From positions 372,001 to 436,000 of the forward strand of contig NZ_JAJTNP010000004.1 in the NCBI RefSeq assembly GCF_021311115.1: DNA of 64,000 nt, read 5' to 3'. The DNA comes from Chryseobacterium gwangjuense (GTDB lineage: Bacteria; Bacteroidota; Bacteroidia; Flavobacteriales; Weeksellaceae). This document shows, one piece after another, positions 35,485 to 44,171 of the stretch (positions are counted from its first letter, which is position 1; each line of letters opens with the position of its first letter). The notes under the pieces are model-generated. The model was not told the DNA's origin. It ran no database searches and saw nothing but the letters and a program-made list of their open reading frames with translations. A program made the position numbers and the translations under genes.

Positions 35485-35874
35485 GTGAAAAAGTTGATTT
35501 CCATATTGTTGTTATTTTTATATTTGGTTTCCACAACCGAATTATATCAGCTTTTGAAAATCCCGGAACTTGTTGAACATTACATTGAGCATAAAGAATT
35601 GAACCCAGATATGACGCTTACTGCATTTCTGAGAACACATTACGATCATCCTGTGAAAGACGGTGATTACGGAAAAGATCAGAGACTTCCGTTTATCATA
35701 CATTCTGCGCCTTTATCGTTGGTTTTTACGATTAATCAGAGATTCAGTTTTGAAACTGCAGCTTATCATTTCAGACTATTAAAATTTCATAAAATTCCTT
35801 CAAAAGACGAAGATCTTTGCTATAAAGGTTTTCTGAATTCCGTATGGGAGCCGCCAAAATCATCTTTTTCATAA
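35485..35874 (+). CDS. Small exported protein, paralogue B
   Basis: A 129-aa protein starting with GTG, paralogous to 26346-26732 over the full length: same N-terminus MKKLISILLLFLYLVSTTEL, same HYIEHKELN, THYDHPVKDGDYGKD and LPF core, and the same SVWEPPK end. Signal peptide or anchor at residues 1-18. The His/Asp-rich core may bind metal. It begins 34 bp after the P-type ATPase and heads the thioredoxin-ApbE-DUF4266-DUF3570 set, just as the other copy heads the RND set. A TGATTTTG box ends a few bases before the GTG. Confidence 0.75.
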   Translation: MKKLISILLLFLYLVSTTELYQLLKIPELVEHYIEHKELNPDMTLTAFLRTHYDHPVKDGDYGKDQRLPFIIHSAPLSLVFTINQRFSFETAAYHFRLLKFHKIPSKDEDLCYKGFLNSVWEPPKSSFS

Positions 35875-35944
35875 TTCAGTCTCAATTTGGTTTGTATTCA
35901 CAAATCAACAACATCAATTATTTTATATCATTAATTTCAGAATA

Positions 35945-36388
35945 ATGAAAACAATATTTTCAGCCATATTAATGGTTGTATTCGCTGTTGGCATTCATGC
36001 GCAAAGCCGTTTGGAAAATGCCAGAAAACAAGCCTCACAAAATAAAGAACTTATCTTATTGAACTTTTCAGGTTCAGACTGGTGTATTCCATGCATCAAA
36101 CTTCATAAAAATATCATCGAAACCGATGAATTTAAAAAGCTGGAAACAGAAAATGTCGTTGTTTACATCAATGCAGATTTTCCGAGAAACAAAAAGAATC
36201 AGCTTTCCTCTGAACTGAAAAAAGAAAATGCTTCACTTGCTGATCAGTACAATAAAAAAGGATTATTTCCTTACACATTGCTACTGAATTCTGAAGGCAA
36301 AATCCTGAAAAGCTGGGAAGGGCTGCCTTCGGAAAATGCATTGGCTTTCAGTAAAGAGATAAGAAGTATCAAAGAAAATCAAAAATAA
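35945..36388 (+). CDS. Thioredoxin-family periplasmic protein
   Basis: A 147-aa exported thioredoxin-fold protein. Signal peptide residues 1-20 (ending GIHAQ); redox motif WCIPC near residue 46 in NFSGSDWCIPCIKLH; the cis-Pro region is LFPYTLLL. It resembles the thioredoxin_7 proteins that commonly precede ApbE and DUF4266/DUF3570 genes in Bacteroidota. A likely role is keeping Cys residues of a periplasmic partner reduced, possibly the Cys-rich tail of the DUF4266 protein (inference). It lies 6 bp before apbE. Confidence 0.88.
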   Translation: MKTIFSAILMVVFAVGIHAQSRLENARKQASQNKELILLNFSGSDWCIPCIKLHKNIIETDEFKKLETENVVVYINADFPRNKKNQLSSELKKENASLADQYNKKGLFPYTLLLNSEGKILKSWEGLPSENALAFSKEIRSIKENQK

Positions 36389-36394
36389 AAAGGT

Positions 36395-37321
36395 ATGTTA
36401 AAAGAATTCAAAAGACCTCAGAAATTAATGGGGAACGCTTTTGAAATTACCGTTGTAAACGATGAAGAAAATTCGGCAAATAACCATATTAATGCAGCTA
36501 TCGGGGAGATTCGGAGAATTGAAAAGCTTCTGACGACATTCAGTGAAGAAAGCCAGACCAATCTCATCAACAGAAATGCCGGAATCAAGCCTGTAAAAGT
36601 GGATTGGGAGATTTTTAACCTGATTGAAAGAAGTCTTAGAATCAGCAGAATAACTGACGGATATTTCGATATTTCCTATGGCAGTATCGATAAAAGTTTC
36701 TGGAATTTCGATCGTGAAATGAAAGAGCTTCCGAATCCTGAACTGATTAAAGACCATCTGAAACTTGTTAATTATCAGAATATCATCCTTGACCGAGAAA
36801 ATCAAACCGTTTTCCTCAAAGAAAAAGGAATGCGGATCGGTTTCGGGGGAATAGGGAAGGGCTATGCGGCAGAAATGGCAAAACAGATGCTTCAAAACAG
36901 AGGGGTAACTTCCGGAATTGTGAATGCTTCGGGGGATTTAACGACCTGGGGAAATCAGGCAGACGGAAAACCCTGGACTGTCGGAATTGCCGATCCCGAC
37001 AACGCAAAACAGCCATTTTCGTATATGAATATCACAAATATGGCAGTTGCAACTTCAGGAAATTATGAAAAATTCGTCGTTATCAACGGTAAAAAATATT
37101 CTCATACCATTAATCCCAAAACAGGAATGCCTGTTTCGGGCGTGAAAAGTGTTACAATTTTTTGTCCCAATGCCGAAATTGCCGATGCAATGGCAACTCC
37201 CGTAAGCATTATGGGAATCGATGCGGCACTCAATATGATCAATCAGATCAACCATCTGGAATGTATTATTATTGATGATCAGGACAAAATTTATTCATCT
37301 CAAAACATTAATTTAAAATGA
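36395..37321 (+). CDS. apbE: FAD:protein FMN transferase (ApbE family)
   Basis: A 308-aa flavin transferase that splits FAD and attaches FMN to Ser or Thr of a target protein. Diagnostic motifs: FSEESQTNLINR, GFGGIGKGYAAE (about 148-159), NASGDL, SGNYEKF and HTINPKTGMPV near 230, with the Mg-binding DAMATP downstream. No signal peptide is seen, unlike many exported family members; the first residues read MLKEFKRPQKLMG. It overlaps the DUF4266 gene by 4 bp (ATGA), so the two are translationally coupled. No classic target protein (NqrC, RnfG or FMN_bind) is nearby. Confidence 0.95.
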   Translation: MLKEFKRPQKLMGNAFEITVVNDEENSANNHINAAIGEIRRIEKLLTTFSEESQTNLINRNAGIKPVKVDWEIFNLIERSLRISRITDGYFDISYGSIDKSFWNFDREMKELPNPELIKDHLKLVNYQNIILDRENQTVFLKEKGMRIGFGGIGKGYAAEMAKQMLQNRGVTSGIVNASGDLTTWGNQADGKPWTVGIADPDNAKQPFSYMNITNMAVATSGNYEKFVVINGKKYSHTINPKTGMPVSGVKSVTIFCPNAEIADAMATPVSIMGIDAALNMINQINHLECIIIDDQDKIYSSQNINLK

Positions 37322-37539
37322 AAAACCTTATAAAAATATCAGCTTGCTTACTGATCATAGTTGCTTCGGTACAGTCCTGCACAACCGTAAAAGAGTACGA
37401 AAAAAATAAATTAAACGATGCCGAGATGGTTCTGGGAAACCGGACGATTGAAAAAACCGAACTCAGCTTTCAATCCTACAGAGAAGGATCTTCGGGAGCT
37501 AATGCAGGAAAAGTTGGCGGTGGTTGCGGATGTAACTAA
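37318..37539 (+). CDS. DUF4266 small lipoprotein
   Basis: A 73-aa protein. A lipoprotein signal with Cys at residue 21 (VASVQSC) is followed by a short charged region and a glycine-rich Cys tail, REGSSGANAGKVGGGCGCN. This ending is characteristic of DUF4266. It is coupled to apbE and followed 35 bp later by a DUF3570 gene; the trio is a recurring set in Bacteroidota. The CGC tail could bind a metal or be a thioredoxin substrate, and the SSGAN segment is loosely like an ApbE target site. Both ideas are inference. Confidence 0.88.
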   Translation: MKNLIKISACLLIIVASVQSCTTVKEYEKNKLNDAEMVLGNRTIEKTELSFQSYREGSSGANAGKVGGGCGCN

Positions 37540-37574
37540 AAAGAGTAATCGTAAAATTTAATTGTGATTCAAAA

Positions 37575-38765
37575 ATGAAAAAATTGATCGTAAGTGTTAT
37601 TGCTCTTTTTGGAATTTTCAACGTAAAAGCGCAGGAAAACACAAACAATGAACAGCCTAAAGAACTGACTTTTGATGAAGCTAATTTAGTTTCAAGCTAT
37701 TATAAACAAAACGGGAACAATTCTGCAGTTACAGGAGGAATCGGGACGGAAAAACTGACCGATATTTCCAATACTATCGACGTAACCATGGTAAAATACG
37801 ACAAGAAAGACAGGAAAAATAAATTCGATTTCAGTGTCGGGATCGATCATTATACTTCTGCTTCGTCGGATATGATCGATCTGAAAGCCAATTCATCCGC
37901 TTCCCACGCAGACAACAGGATTTATCCTGCATTAAGCTGGAGCCGTGAAAATATAGATAAAGGAACCACTTTAATGGCGGGCATTTCTACTTCCTTCGAG
38001 TTCGATTACATATCGTACGGAGTAAACATTGGATTTTCACAAAAAACTAAGAACAGAATGGGAGAGTTTACGGCGAAATTCCAGGCTTATCTAGATCAGG
38101 TAAAACTGATTGCTCCGATCGAGCTCAGAACAAGCGGAAGCACCGGAGGAGAATACGAAAACTACGGAACAAGTGGAAGAAATACGTATGCTTTGTCTCT
38201 TTCTTATTCGCAAATCATCAATCAGAATTTTCAGCTTGAATTTTTGGCAGATGGAATTCAGCAGACAGGATATTTAAGTTTGCCTTTCCACAGGGTTTAT
38301 TTCAATGATAACTCAGTTTATCAGGAAGCTTTGCCTGATAAACGATTTAAAATTCCTTTGGGAATAAGAGCAAATTATTTCCTCGGAGACAAAGTAATTC
38401 TGAGAGCATATTATCGTTATTATACCGACGATTGGAGTTTGAAATCAAATACATTCAGCCTGGAAACGCCGGTGAAAATTTCACCTTTTATTTCGGTAAG
38501 CCCGTTTTACAGATATTATTCTCAGACTGCGGCTAAATATTTTGCGCCTTATCAACAACATACGGCTTTTGATGATTTTTATACCAGTAATTATGATCTT
38601 TCAAAATTCAGCAGTAATTTTTACGGAGCAGGAATCAGAATCAGTCCGAAAAACGGCTTATTTGGTGTCGAAAGGCTGAATATGCTGGAAATCAGATACG
38701 GACATTACACGAAATCCGTGGGAATGAAGTCTGATATTATTTCCCTGAATTTGAGATTCAAATAA
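37575..38765 (+). CDS. DUF3570 beta-barrel outer-membrane protein
   Basis: A 396-aa exported protein with a signal peptide (residues 1-20, ending VKAQ). The rest is rich in alternating, aromatic-ended strands (LRAYYRYYTDDWSLKSN, ISPFYRYYSQTAA), ending in SLNLRFK with a terminal aromatic as in outer-membrane barrels. These features and the neighbours fit DUF3570. It probably forms the outer-membrane partner of the DUF4266 lipoprotein. No transported substrate is known. It is the last gene of the operon; dispersed repeat copy 2 starts 66 bp later. Confidence 0.87.
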   Translation: MKKLIVSVIALFGIFNVKAQENTNNEQPKELTFDEANLVSSYYKQNGNNSAVTGGIGTEKLTDISNTIDVTMVKYDKKDRKNKFDFSVGIDHYTSASSDMIDLKANSSASHADNRIYPALSWSRENIDKGTTLMAGISTSFEFDYISYGVNIGFSQKTKNRMGEFTAKFQAYLDQVKLIAPIELRTSGSTGGEYENYGTSGRNTYALSLSYSQIINQNFQLEFLADGIQQTGYLSLPFHRVYFNDNSVYQEALPDKRFKIPLGIRANYFLGDKVILRAYYRYYTDDWSLKSNTFSLETPVKISPFISVSPFYRYYSQTAAKYFAPYQQHTAFDDFYTSNYDLSKFSSNFYGAGIRISPKNGLFGVERLNMLEIRYGHYTKSVGMKSDIISLNLRFK

Positions 38766-39430
38766 AATCTTTTTTCTGTTTATAATAATAAAGATTAAAT
38801 TCCAATTACCCCTTAAGATGTGTTATTAAAAATGGCGCCACTTGTCTTAAAGTGGCGCCATTTGGCTGTTTGTGACCTTGACGAGCAAATCTTCAAACAC
38901 TTTTATCGATGATTTAGTTCGTTTGAGCCAAATTAAACAAGAATTGGCTATTGCGAATTAGCATTTGATTTCTTATAGTTATAGAGTTTTTATAATATAA
39001 TCTTAAGCATATAAAACAATCGAAGTTGATATAATTTGACTTGGTTTTACTTCGATTGTCTTTCACATTTTGACTGAGATTTTAAAAAATATGATAAATA
39101 TTTATAATGAATTTCTATAATTGAAATAGGTTATCTGTCTCATGAAACATTACATAAACCATTCTATTTGCAAAATAAAGAAAGTTTGAAAGTGATAGAA
39201 TGTAAATTTATATTGATGAGTAAAGAAATACATCATATTTTATTTTCTGTTCATTTTATAAATCTTTGAAAGAAAATCAAACCAAATTCACAAAATTGTC
39301 GTACCTTATAGAAGATATTGCAGAATGAAAATAAATTTTCGTGTGAATAATGGCTCATAAATAAAGCATAATTTTTCTTTGCCTTCCGTAATACTTCTAC
39401 GAAAAATCTTTCATTTTAATTTATATAATT
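38766..39430. other. 665-bp intergenic region with a dispersed repeat
   Basis: Besides the repeat, nothing is recognised. From 39065 to 39430 the sequence is AT-rich with no coding frame; short frames near the desaturase start are out-of-phase readings of that gene. Confidence 0.6.
38832..39064 (+). repeat. Dispersed repeat, copy 2 (complete)
   Basis: A 5' hairpin with a perfect 12-bp stem (ATGGCGCCACTT 38832-38843; AAGTGGCGCCAT 38850-38861; loop GTCTTA), a conserved middle of about 155 bp, and a 3' inverted repeat (ACAATCGAAGT 39016-39026; ACTTCGATTGT 39049-39059) followed by CTTT. It has the same orientation as copies 1 and 3. The middle is similar to both other copies over its length. Confidence 0.8.
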
Positions 39431-40159
39431 ATGGCAATATTCATTTTTATACTTATACATTGGTATACATCGCTTTTTTTTCAGTCCGTTTTTCATCATC
39501 GGTATGCTGCCCACAATCTTTTCACAATGTCAAAATTTTGGGAAAGAATGTTTTACATAGGCTGCTTTTTTACACAGGGATCTTCCTATATCAGCGCCTA
39601 CACTTACGGTTTAATGCATCGTTTGCATCACGCACATACAGATAAAAGCGAAGATCCACATTCACCTCACAACGATCCTAATCCTTTTGTGATGATGTGG
39701 ACGACACGAAATAACTATTTTAACCTTTATATAGGAAAAACATTTGCTGCAGAAAAATACAAAAAGAATCTTCCGGAATGGGAGAGGTTTGATAAAATAG
39801 CACACAATTATATTACAAGATTTTGTTGGATTGCTGCATATATAATTATTTATGCTTTATTGGCAACGGCTTGGTGGCAATGGCTTTTTTTACCAGTGAC
39901 TGTAATAATGGGTTCTCTACAGGGAATGGCAGTAAATTGGTGGGCACACAAATTTGGTTATGAAAACTATAAGTTAACAAATACTTCAAAGAATATTTTG
40001 CCATTTGATTTTATTTTCTGGGGCGAAGCCTATCACAATAATCATCATAAGTATCCGCATAGACCTAATAATGCAACGAAGTGGTTTGAGTGGGACATGG
40101 GATTTCAGACAATGGTTTTTTTGCAGAAACTTAAGATAATCAAAATAAAATATCAATAA
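39431..40159 (+). CDS. Acyl-lipid/acyl-CoA delta-9-type fatty acid desaturase
   Basis: A 242-aa membrane di-iron desaturase. The three His boxes are present: HHRYAAH near residue 25, HRLHHAHTD near 63-71 and HNNHHKYPH near 208-216, with hydrophobic membrane segments between. It is shorter than eukaryotic enzymes but of normal bacterial size. It inserts a cis double bond into membrane fatty acids using O2 and a small electron donor. It stands alone between two long intergenic regions. Confidence 0.93.
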   Translation: MAIFIFILIHWYTSLFFQSVFHHRYAAHNLFTMSKFWERMFYIGCFFTQGSSYISAYTYGLMHRLHHAHTDKSEDPHSPHNDPNPFVMMWTTRNNYFNLYIGKTFAAEKYKKNLPEWERFDKIAHNYITRFCWIAAYIIIYALLATAWWQWLFLPVTVIMGSLQGMAVNWWAHKFGYENYKLTNTSKNILPFDFIFWGEAYHNNHHKYPHRPNNATKWFEWDMGFQTMVFLQKLKIIKIKYQ

Positions 40160-40583
40160 ACAGATTTTATTTAACTGTAATTATTCGATTAAATTTTTCT
40201 CTATCTATTCTTGCTTAAAAGGATATTTAAAGGAAGTTTAACGATGCTGAAAGTCAGAAGAATTTTGAAAGTTTGAAATCACAATCAATCCAATCAATCA
40301 ATTCAAAATTCTGAAAGAAAGATTTTTAATATTAATTATTGGGAAACCTATTGCGGAAGAGGTATAAAGGGGTAATAAATTTATAAAGATAGGAATCTAT
40401 GAAAGGAACGACTATCCTAATTTATATGCAGGATTTTTTGATAAAATAAGAAAGCTCTTCACAGGTTTCGGAGGAATCATTGAAATTTCTAAAATTCAGT
40501 GGAAAAGGTTGGCGGATGGACTATTAGAAATAATAAAAGCTTCTTATTTCAGGTTGTAGATATAATTTTGTGATTCAGAAATA
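40160..40583. other. 424-bp intergenic region with a possible gene remnant
   Basis: No intact gene. The only notable stretch is an open frame without a start codon at 40368-40559 (listed separately). The rest is AT-rich. Confidence 0.5.
40368..40559 (+). pseudogene. Possible remnant reading frame, unidentified
   Basis: An open frame of 63 codons ends at TAG 40557-40559 and lacks any ATG, GTG or TTG near its start. It reads like ordinary protein (IYERNDYPNLYAGFFDK, then WKRLADGLLEIIKAS), and another phase just upstream reads IGKPIAEEV before a stop, which hints at a frameshift-broken gene. No family is recognised. Confidence 0.25.
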
Positions 40584-40853
40584 TTATATCAGATCATAGC
40601 CATTGTTGTTTTTAATAAAATAATGTTCTATAGTTTGTTTTGCAGAACTGCATAGGTGTATCAATTCTTTGTACGACAGATCTTCATAAATAAAAGCGCT
40701 GGAGATATTAATTACATATTCCGTAACAATTTGAATTTCTACCATTGTAATTTGCCTCGGATCATCTAAAATATCCAAATTAGATTCCTTATTCAAAAAA
40801 GGTATTTTCCTGGTGATTGAATCTTTAAATTTATATAAGCGTATAGTATTCAT
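40584..40853 (-). CDS. Unknown small protein, paralogue of 46735-47004
   Basis: An 89-aa protein with no signal peptide. It aligns end to end with the 89-aa protein at 46735-47004: both start with a TI-LYKFK segment, share ITEY/VTEY in the middle, then L..LC and the end YDLI/YDVI. Function unknown. It is isolated, with 424 bp and 179 bp of non-coding sequence on its sides. Confidence 0.65.
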   Translation of the reverse strand: MNTIRLYKFKDSITRKIPFLNKESNLDILDDPRQITMVEIQIVTEYVINISSAFIYEDLSYKELIHLCSSAKQTIEHYFIKNNNGYDLI

Positions 40854-41032
40854 AGGTTTATTTTATAATTAGGGATTTGAAGAATAATAATTCTGATGAA
40901 TCTTTCATTAATGCGATAGCCAATCACCTTATTTGAAAATTTGAGAAGGATAGAAATAACCTAAAGACTGTTTATCAAGGCAATTTTAGGTGAATCGTAT
41001 CATGCTATTAATTTATGAGGTTAAAATTGTTT

Positions 41033-41845
41033 TTAAATGCTATTAATCTTTCTTCTATCCTTACCATCAATCCATCTTCCTAGCATTAATTGTTCTGAGG
41101 GAGATTTATCTTTATTCATGCTCAAAGCTTTTAATACTACATTCCAAAAACTAAGTCTTTCGCTGAATTCCTCTTTATAGTTTTTTAAAGCCTCAATATA
41201 TATTCGTTCATACCTTTTAAGTTTATCACTATTTTTGATTTTTGGAATGTTTATAATAATGTTCTGCATGATCTCTGATAGATTTTGAGGAGAATGGGTT
41301 TTGATAGAGTTTAGCTCTATTTTGCAAATATTTAAAAGTGAAATCATAATATGAAAAAACTCATCATACATATTACAAATGTTTGCTCTCCAATATAGTA
41401 ATTCTTCGTTGGGGAGAATTTGATGTCCTAATAGCTCCAGTTTTTCGTAATTGTCTTCAATGGTTTTTACGAAAATTTTATTCTGCTGCCAAAACAAAGA
41501 AAAATTAAAGTGGTTTGCTTGTACAGTATTTTCCTTTATGTATTCAATTTGGAGTTTGATATACATAAGACTTTGATTTATCTCATTGATAATGGTTTCC
41601 CAAAGAATATGTTGAGTCAATGTACAGTTGGTCTTAAAAATCAATCGGGATTTTTTATTTATTTTTTGCAGTTCTTTTAGTATGCGAAGAATTTCTTCCA
41701 GATCTTTATTTAAGGCGATATTAGTATTTCTGATATAAAGCAATGAGGCAAACTCAGCGTGAGAGATTTTATTCAAGCTGTTTTTTTTATTGAGTAGACG
41801 GAATTTAGTTTTTCTTTTATTAAGTGTATGTTTCATTTTAATCAT
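41033..41845 (-). CDS. Unknown helical protein downstream of the GT4 gene
   Basis: A 270-aa protein with a basic N-terminus (MIKMKHTLNKRKTKFRLLNKK) and otherwise mainly predicted helices, with many Leu, Ile and Asn residues. No signal peptide, membrane segment or known motif is recognised; AT-rich codon use resembles its neighbours. The ATG at 41845 lies 19 bp after the stop of the glycosyltransferase gene, so it is probably the last gene of the 43-aa protein-GH130-GT4 operon. An ATG at 41836 is also possible. Confidence 0.6.
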   Translation of the reverse strand: MIKMKHTLNKRKTKFRLLNKKNSLNKISHAEFASLLYIRNTNIALNKDLEEILRILKELQKINKKSRLIFKTNCTLTQHILWETIINEINQSLMYIKLQIEYIKENTVQANHFNFSLFWQQNKIFVKTIEDNYEKLELLGHQILPNEELLYWRANICNMYDEFFHIMISLLNICKIELNSIKTHSPQNLSEIMQNIIINIPKIKNSDKLKRYERIYIEALKNYKEEFSERLSFWNVVLKALSMNKDKSPSEQLMLGRWIDGKDRRKINSI

Positions 41846-41863
41846 CAAAGGAAGTTATTTATT

Positions 41864-44134
41864 CTATTGAAATTCCAGACTAAGTCTTGCCATCAGATAA
41901 CTGACGGTAGATTCTGCACCCTGATTGAGATTTACATTTTTTTCCTCAAGCCCATCATAGCAACCTCCTGTTGCAGGGTTATAAACGATTTGACTCAAAT
42001 GATTTTTTCCTAAAAACCAATTGAATGAGTTATTCATCATTTGTAAATATTTTTCATCATGGAAAACTTTGTAAAATGCAGATAATGCCAAAACCGTATA
42101 GGCGACATCAATAGGCTGTTCTCCACCAATTGGAGTGTTATTTTCAGTTTTTTCTTTTTGCATCCAGCCTTTGTTTGATATTACTTTTATATTATTGTCA
42201 ATCATAATTTTAGATAACAAAAACTGGAAAGATTCTTCCGCAATTTGTTTGTAAAGCTCGTCTTTGGTTGAAATCCAGGCACAGAGTAAAGCTTCCGGTA
42301 ATACGCTGTTTCCGTAAGTCAGATAATTCTCAAACCAATGCCAATCGTCTTTTGCTTCGTGTTGATACATCTTCACTAAACGATTCGCAAATTGTTTTAA
42401 CAATGGAAGGTTTTTTTCTGAGTTTTGATAATGCAATCCTTTAATAATAAAAGCCATTGCTCTTGTAGAATGGATTTTTTCTGCCCGGATAAGATTTTTT
42501 TGAATGATTTCCTCTGCAGTTTCAGAAAACTCCTGTGGCAAAATTTCTTTTAATGAAATCAAATAACCTAAAGCCCAGATTGCTCTTCCGTTGGAATCCT
42601 CAAGATTAGTCTCATAGTTTTGACTAGTGAATTGTTTTTGTTCATTTACATAATTCAGAAAACTTCCGTCTTTTTGCTGGCAAAACTTAATCAAGTTTAA
42701 ATAAATTGAAATCAATTGCAGATCTGCTTTGTCTTTACTGATTTGAAAATGCTTGCAAATAGCAATCATCGCCCGTGCATTATCATCCAGCGTATATCCT
42801 GAATTGATATCTGGTTTACTGATCTTTGAAAACTGAATCATCCCGAAATCGGTTGTCATATTTTGAATATGCCCAAGATTGATTTCCGGTAGAGTATAAT
42901 TGAGTTCTGTTCTAATATTTCTAAATTTCTGAAATAATAAAGCGTGTAAAATAGATGAATTTTCCCAGGCTGTCGGAGCCATTTTTTCGAGTGATTTTGA
43001 ACGTAAATCTTCCCGTTTGCTTTCATTTTCTAATAATGTGTTTACTGCAACAGACAACTGTTCCGGAGCTTCGAAATCAATAATAATTCCGGCATCTTCC
43101 TTTAAAACTTCCAAAGCGTGTGGAATTGGAGTAGAGACAATGGCGCATCCGCTGCTGATTGCATAGGAAAATGTGCCGCTTACAGCCTGGTTTCTGTCTT
43201 TTGACGTGAAAAGATAAACATCGGTAAGCTGAAGATATTCTAGTAATTCCGGAAGTGGCAGATAATCATTGATAAAGCGGATGTTGTTTTCCAGATGAAG
43301 TTTACAAGTAAGATCTTCCAAAAAATCACGGTATTTTTCGCCTTCGTGCCTTACTATTGCAGGATGTGTTTTGCCAAGAATTAAAAAAATAACATCAGGA
43401 TTTTTAGCAATGATTTCCGGCAAGGCTTTCAGTGTGGTTTCAATATTTTTTCCGGAACCTAATAATCCGAAAGTGGAAAGAACTTTTTTATTCTTAAGAT
43501 TATACTTTTCTTTCAGCGCAATTTTGTCTGTGAAAGGCAAAAGGTGCGTTCCGTGAGGGATTACCGTTATTTTATCAGGAGAAATTTCATAATCATTCGA
43601 GAGAATGTCTGCGGAAATACTAGTCATTACAACAAGAGATTTTGCAAAATAGGCAATTTCTTTCACCTTTTCCTTTAGCTCTTTATCAGGTTTTGGCAAA
43701 ACAGTGTGAAAAGTGATGATAACATCTTTTTTTAAGTTCTTGAGAAAAAGAAACAATCCATTTCGGGTTTCATTAAAAAAACCGAATTCGTGCTGAAGCA
43801 TCACCAACTCAACTGTGTCGTTTTTATTGATCTTTGCAGCCAATTCCAAATAAGAAACGGCATCTGAGATATTTAATTTATACTCGGGGTATTCTTTGTA
43901 CTCATAGTTTTCCTCTTCTGTTTCTATCGGGCAAACCATCGCATTGAAAGATTCTCCGAATTTCGAATGAAGAGATTTTATAAGATCCTGTGTATAAGTG
44001 GCAATTCCGCATACCTTTGGAGGAAAAGTGCTTACAAAGACAATGTTGGTTTTATTATAGATTTCGTGTTTTTTGTCATTATAAGTTTGTCTAATTGCTT
44101 TATCCTCCACGTCTGAATTAATATTTTTATTCAT
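41864..44134 (-). CDS. GT4-family glycosyltransferase with C-terminal helical domain
   Basis: A 756-aa two-part protein. Residues 30-420 form a GT-B glycosyltransferase of family 4: STFPPKVCGIATYTQDL at the N-terminus, VIPHGTHLLPF near 195, and donor-site VSGTFSYAISSGCAIVSTPIPHA. Residues about 430-756 are a helical repeat domain with TLDDNARAMIAICKHF and EDSNGRAIWALGYL, similar to alpha/alpha-toroid glycan-processing domains. It follows the GH130 gene by 37 bp. Together they could make and recycle a beta-mannan-like glycan, since GH130 enzymes are phosphorolytic mannosidases. No membrane segment is seen, so it acts in the cytoplasm or at its membrane face. Confidence 0.87.
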   Translation of the reverse strand: MNKNINSDVEDKAIRQTYNDKKHEIYNKTNIVFVSTFPPKVCGIATYTQDLIKSLHSKFGESFNAMVCPIETEEENYEYKEYPEYKLNISDAVSYLELAAKINKNDTVELVMLQHEFGFFNETRNGLFLFLKNLKKDVIITFHTVLPKPDKELKEKVKEIAYFAKSLVVMTSISADILSNDYEISPDKITVIPHGTHLLPFTDKIALKEKYNLKNKKVLSTFGLLGSGKNIETTLKALPEIIAKNPDVIFLILGKTHPAIVRHEGEKYRDFLEDLTCKLHLENNIRFINDYLPLPELLEYLQLTDVYLFTSKDRNQAVSGTFSYAISSGCAIVSTPIPHALEVLKEDAGIIIDFEAPEQLSVAVNTLLENESKREDLRSKSLEKMAPTAWENSSILHALLFQKFRNIRTELNYTLPEINLGHIQNMTTDFGMIQFSKISKPDINSGYTLDDNARAMIAICKHFQISKDKADLQLISIYLNLIKFCQQKDGSFLNYVNEQKQFTSQNYETNLEDSNGRAIWALGYLISLKEILPQEFSETAEEIIQKNLIRAEKIHSTRAMAFIIKGLHYQNSEKNLPLLKQFANRLVKMYQHEAKDDWHWFENYLTYGNSVLPEALLCAWISTKDELYKQIAEESFQFLLSKIMIDNNIKVISNKGWMQKEKTENNTPIGGEQPIDVAYTVLALSAFYKVFHDEKYLQMMNNSFNWFLGKNHLSQIVYNPATGGCYDGLEEKNVNLNQGAESTVSYLMARLSLEFQ

Positions 44135-44171
44135 TTTTAATTTCTTTTAACCGTATTCTGCCTAATCATCT

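Noticed and set aside
36425-36895. 156-aa minus-strand frame
   Set aside because: Antisense shadow of apbE; apbE motifs are unambiguous on the other strand.
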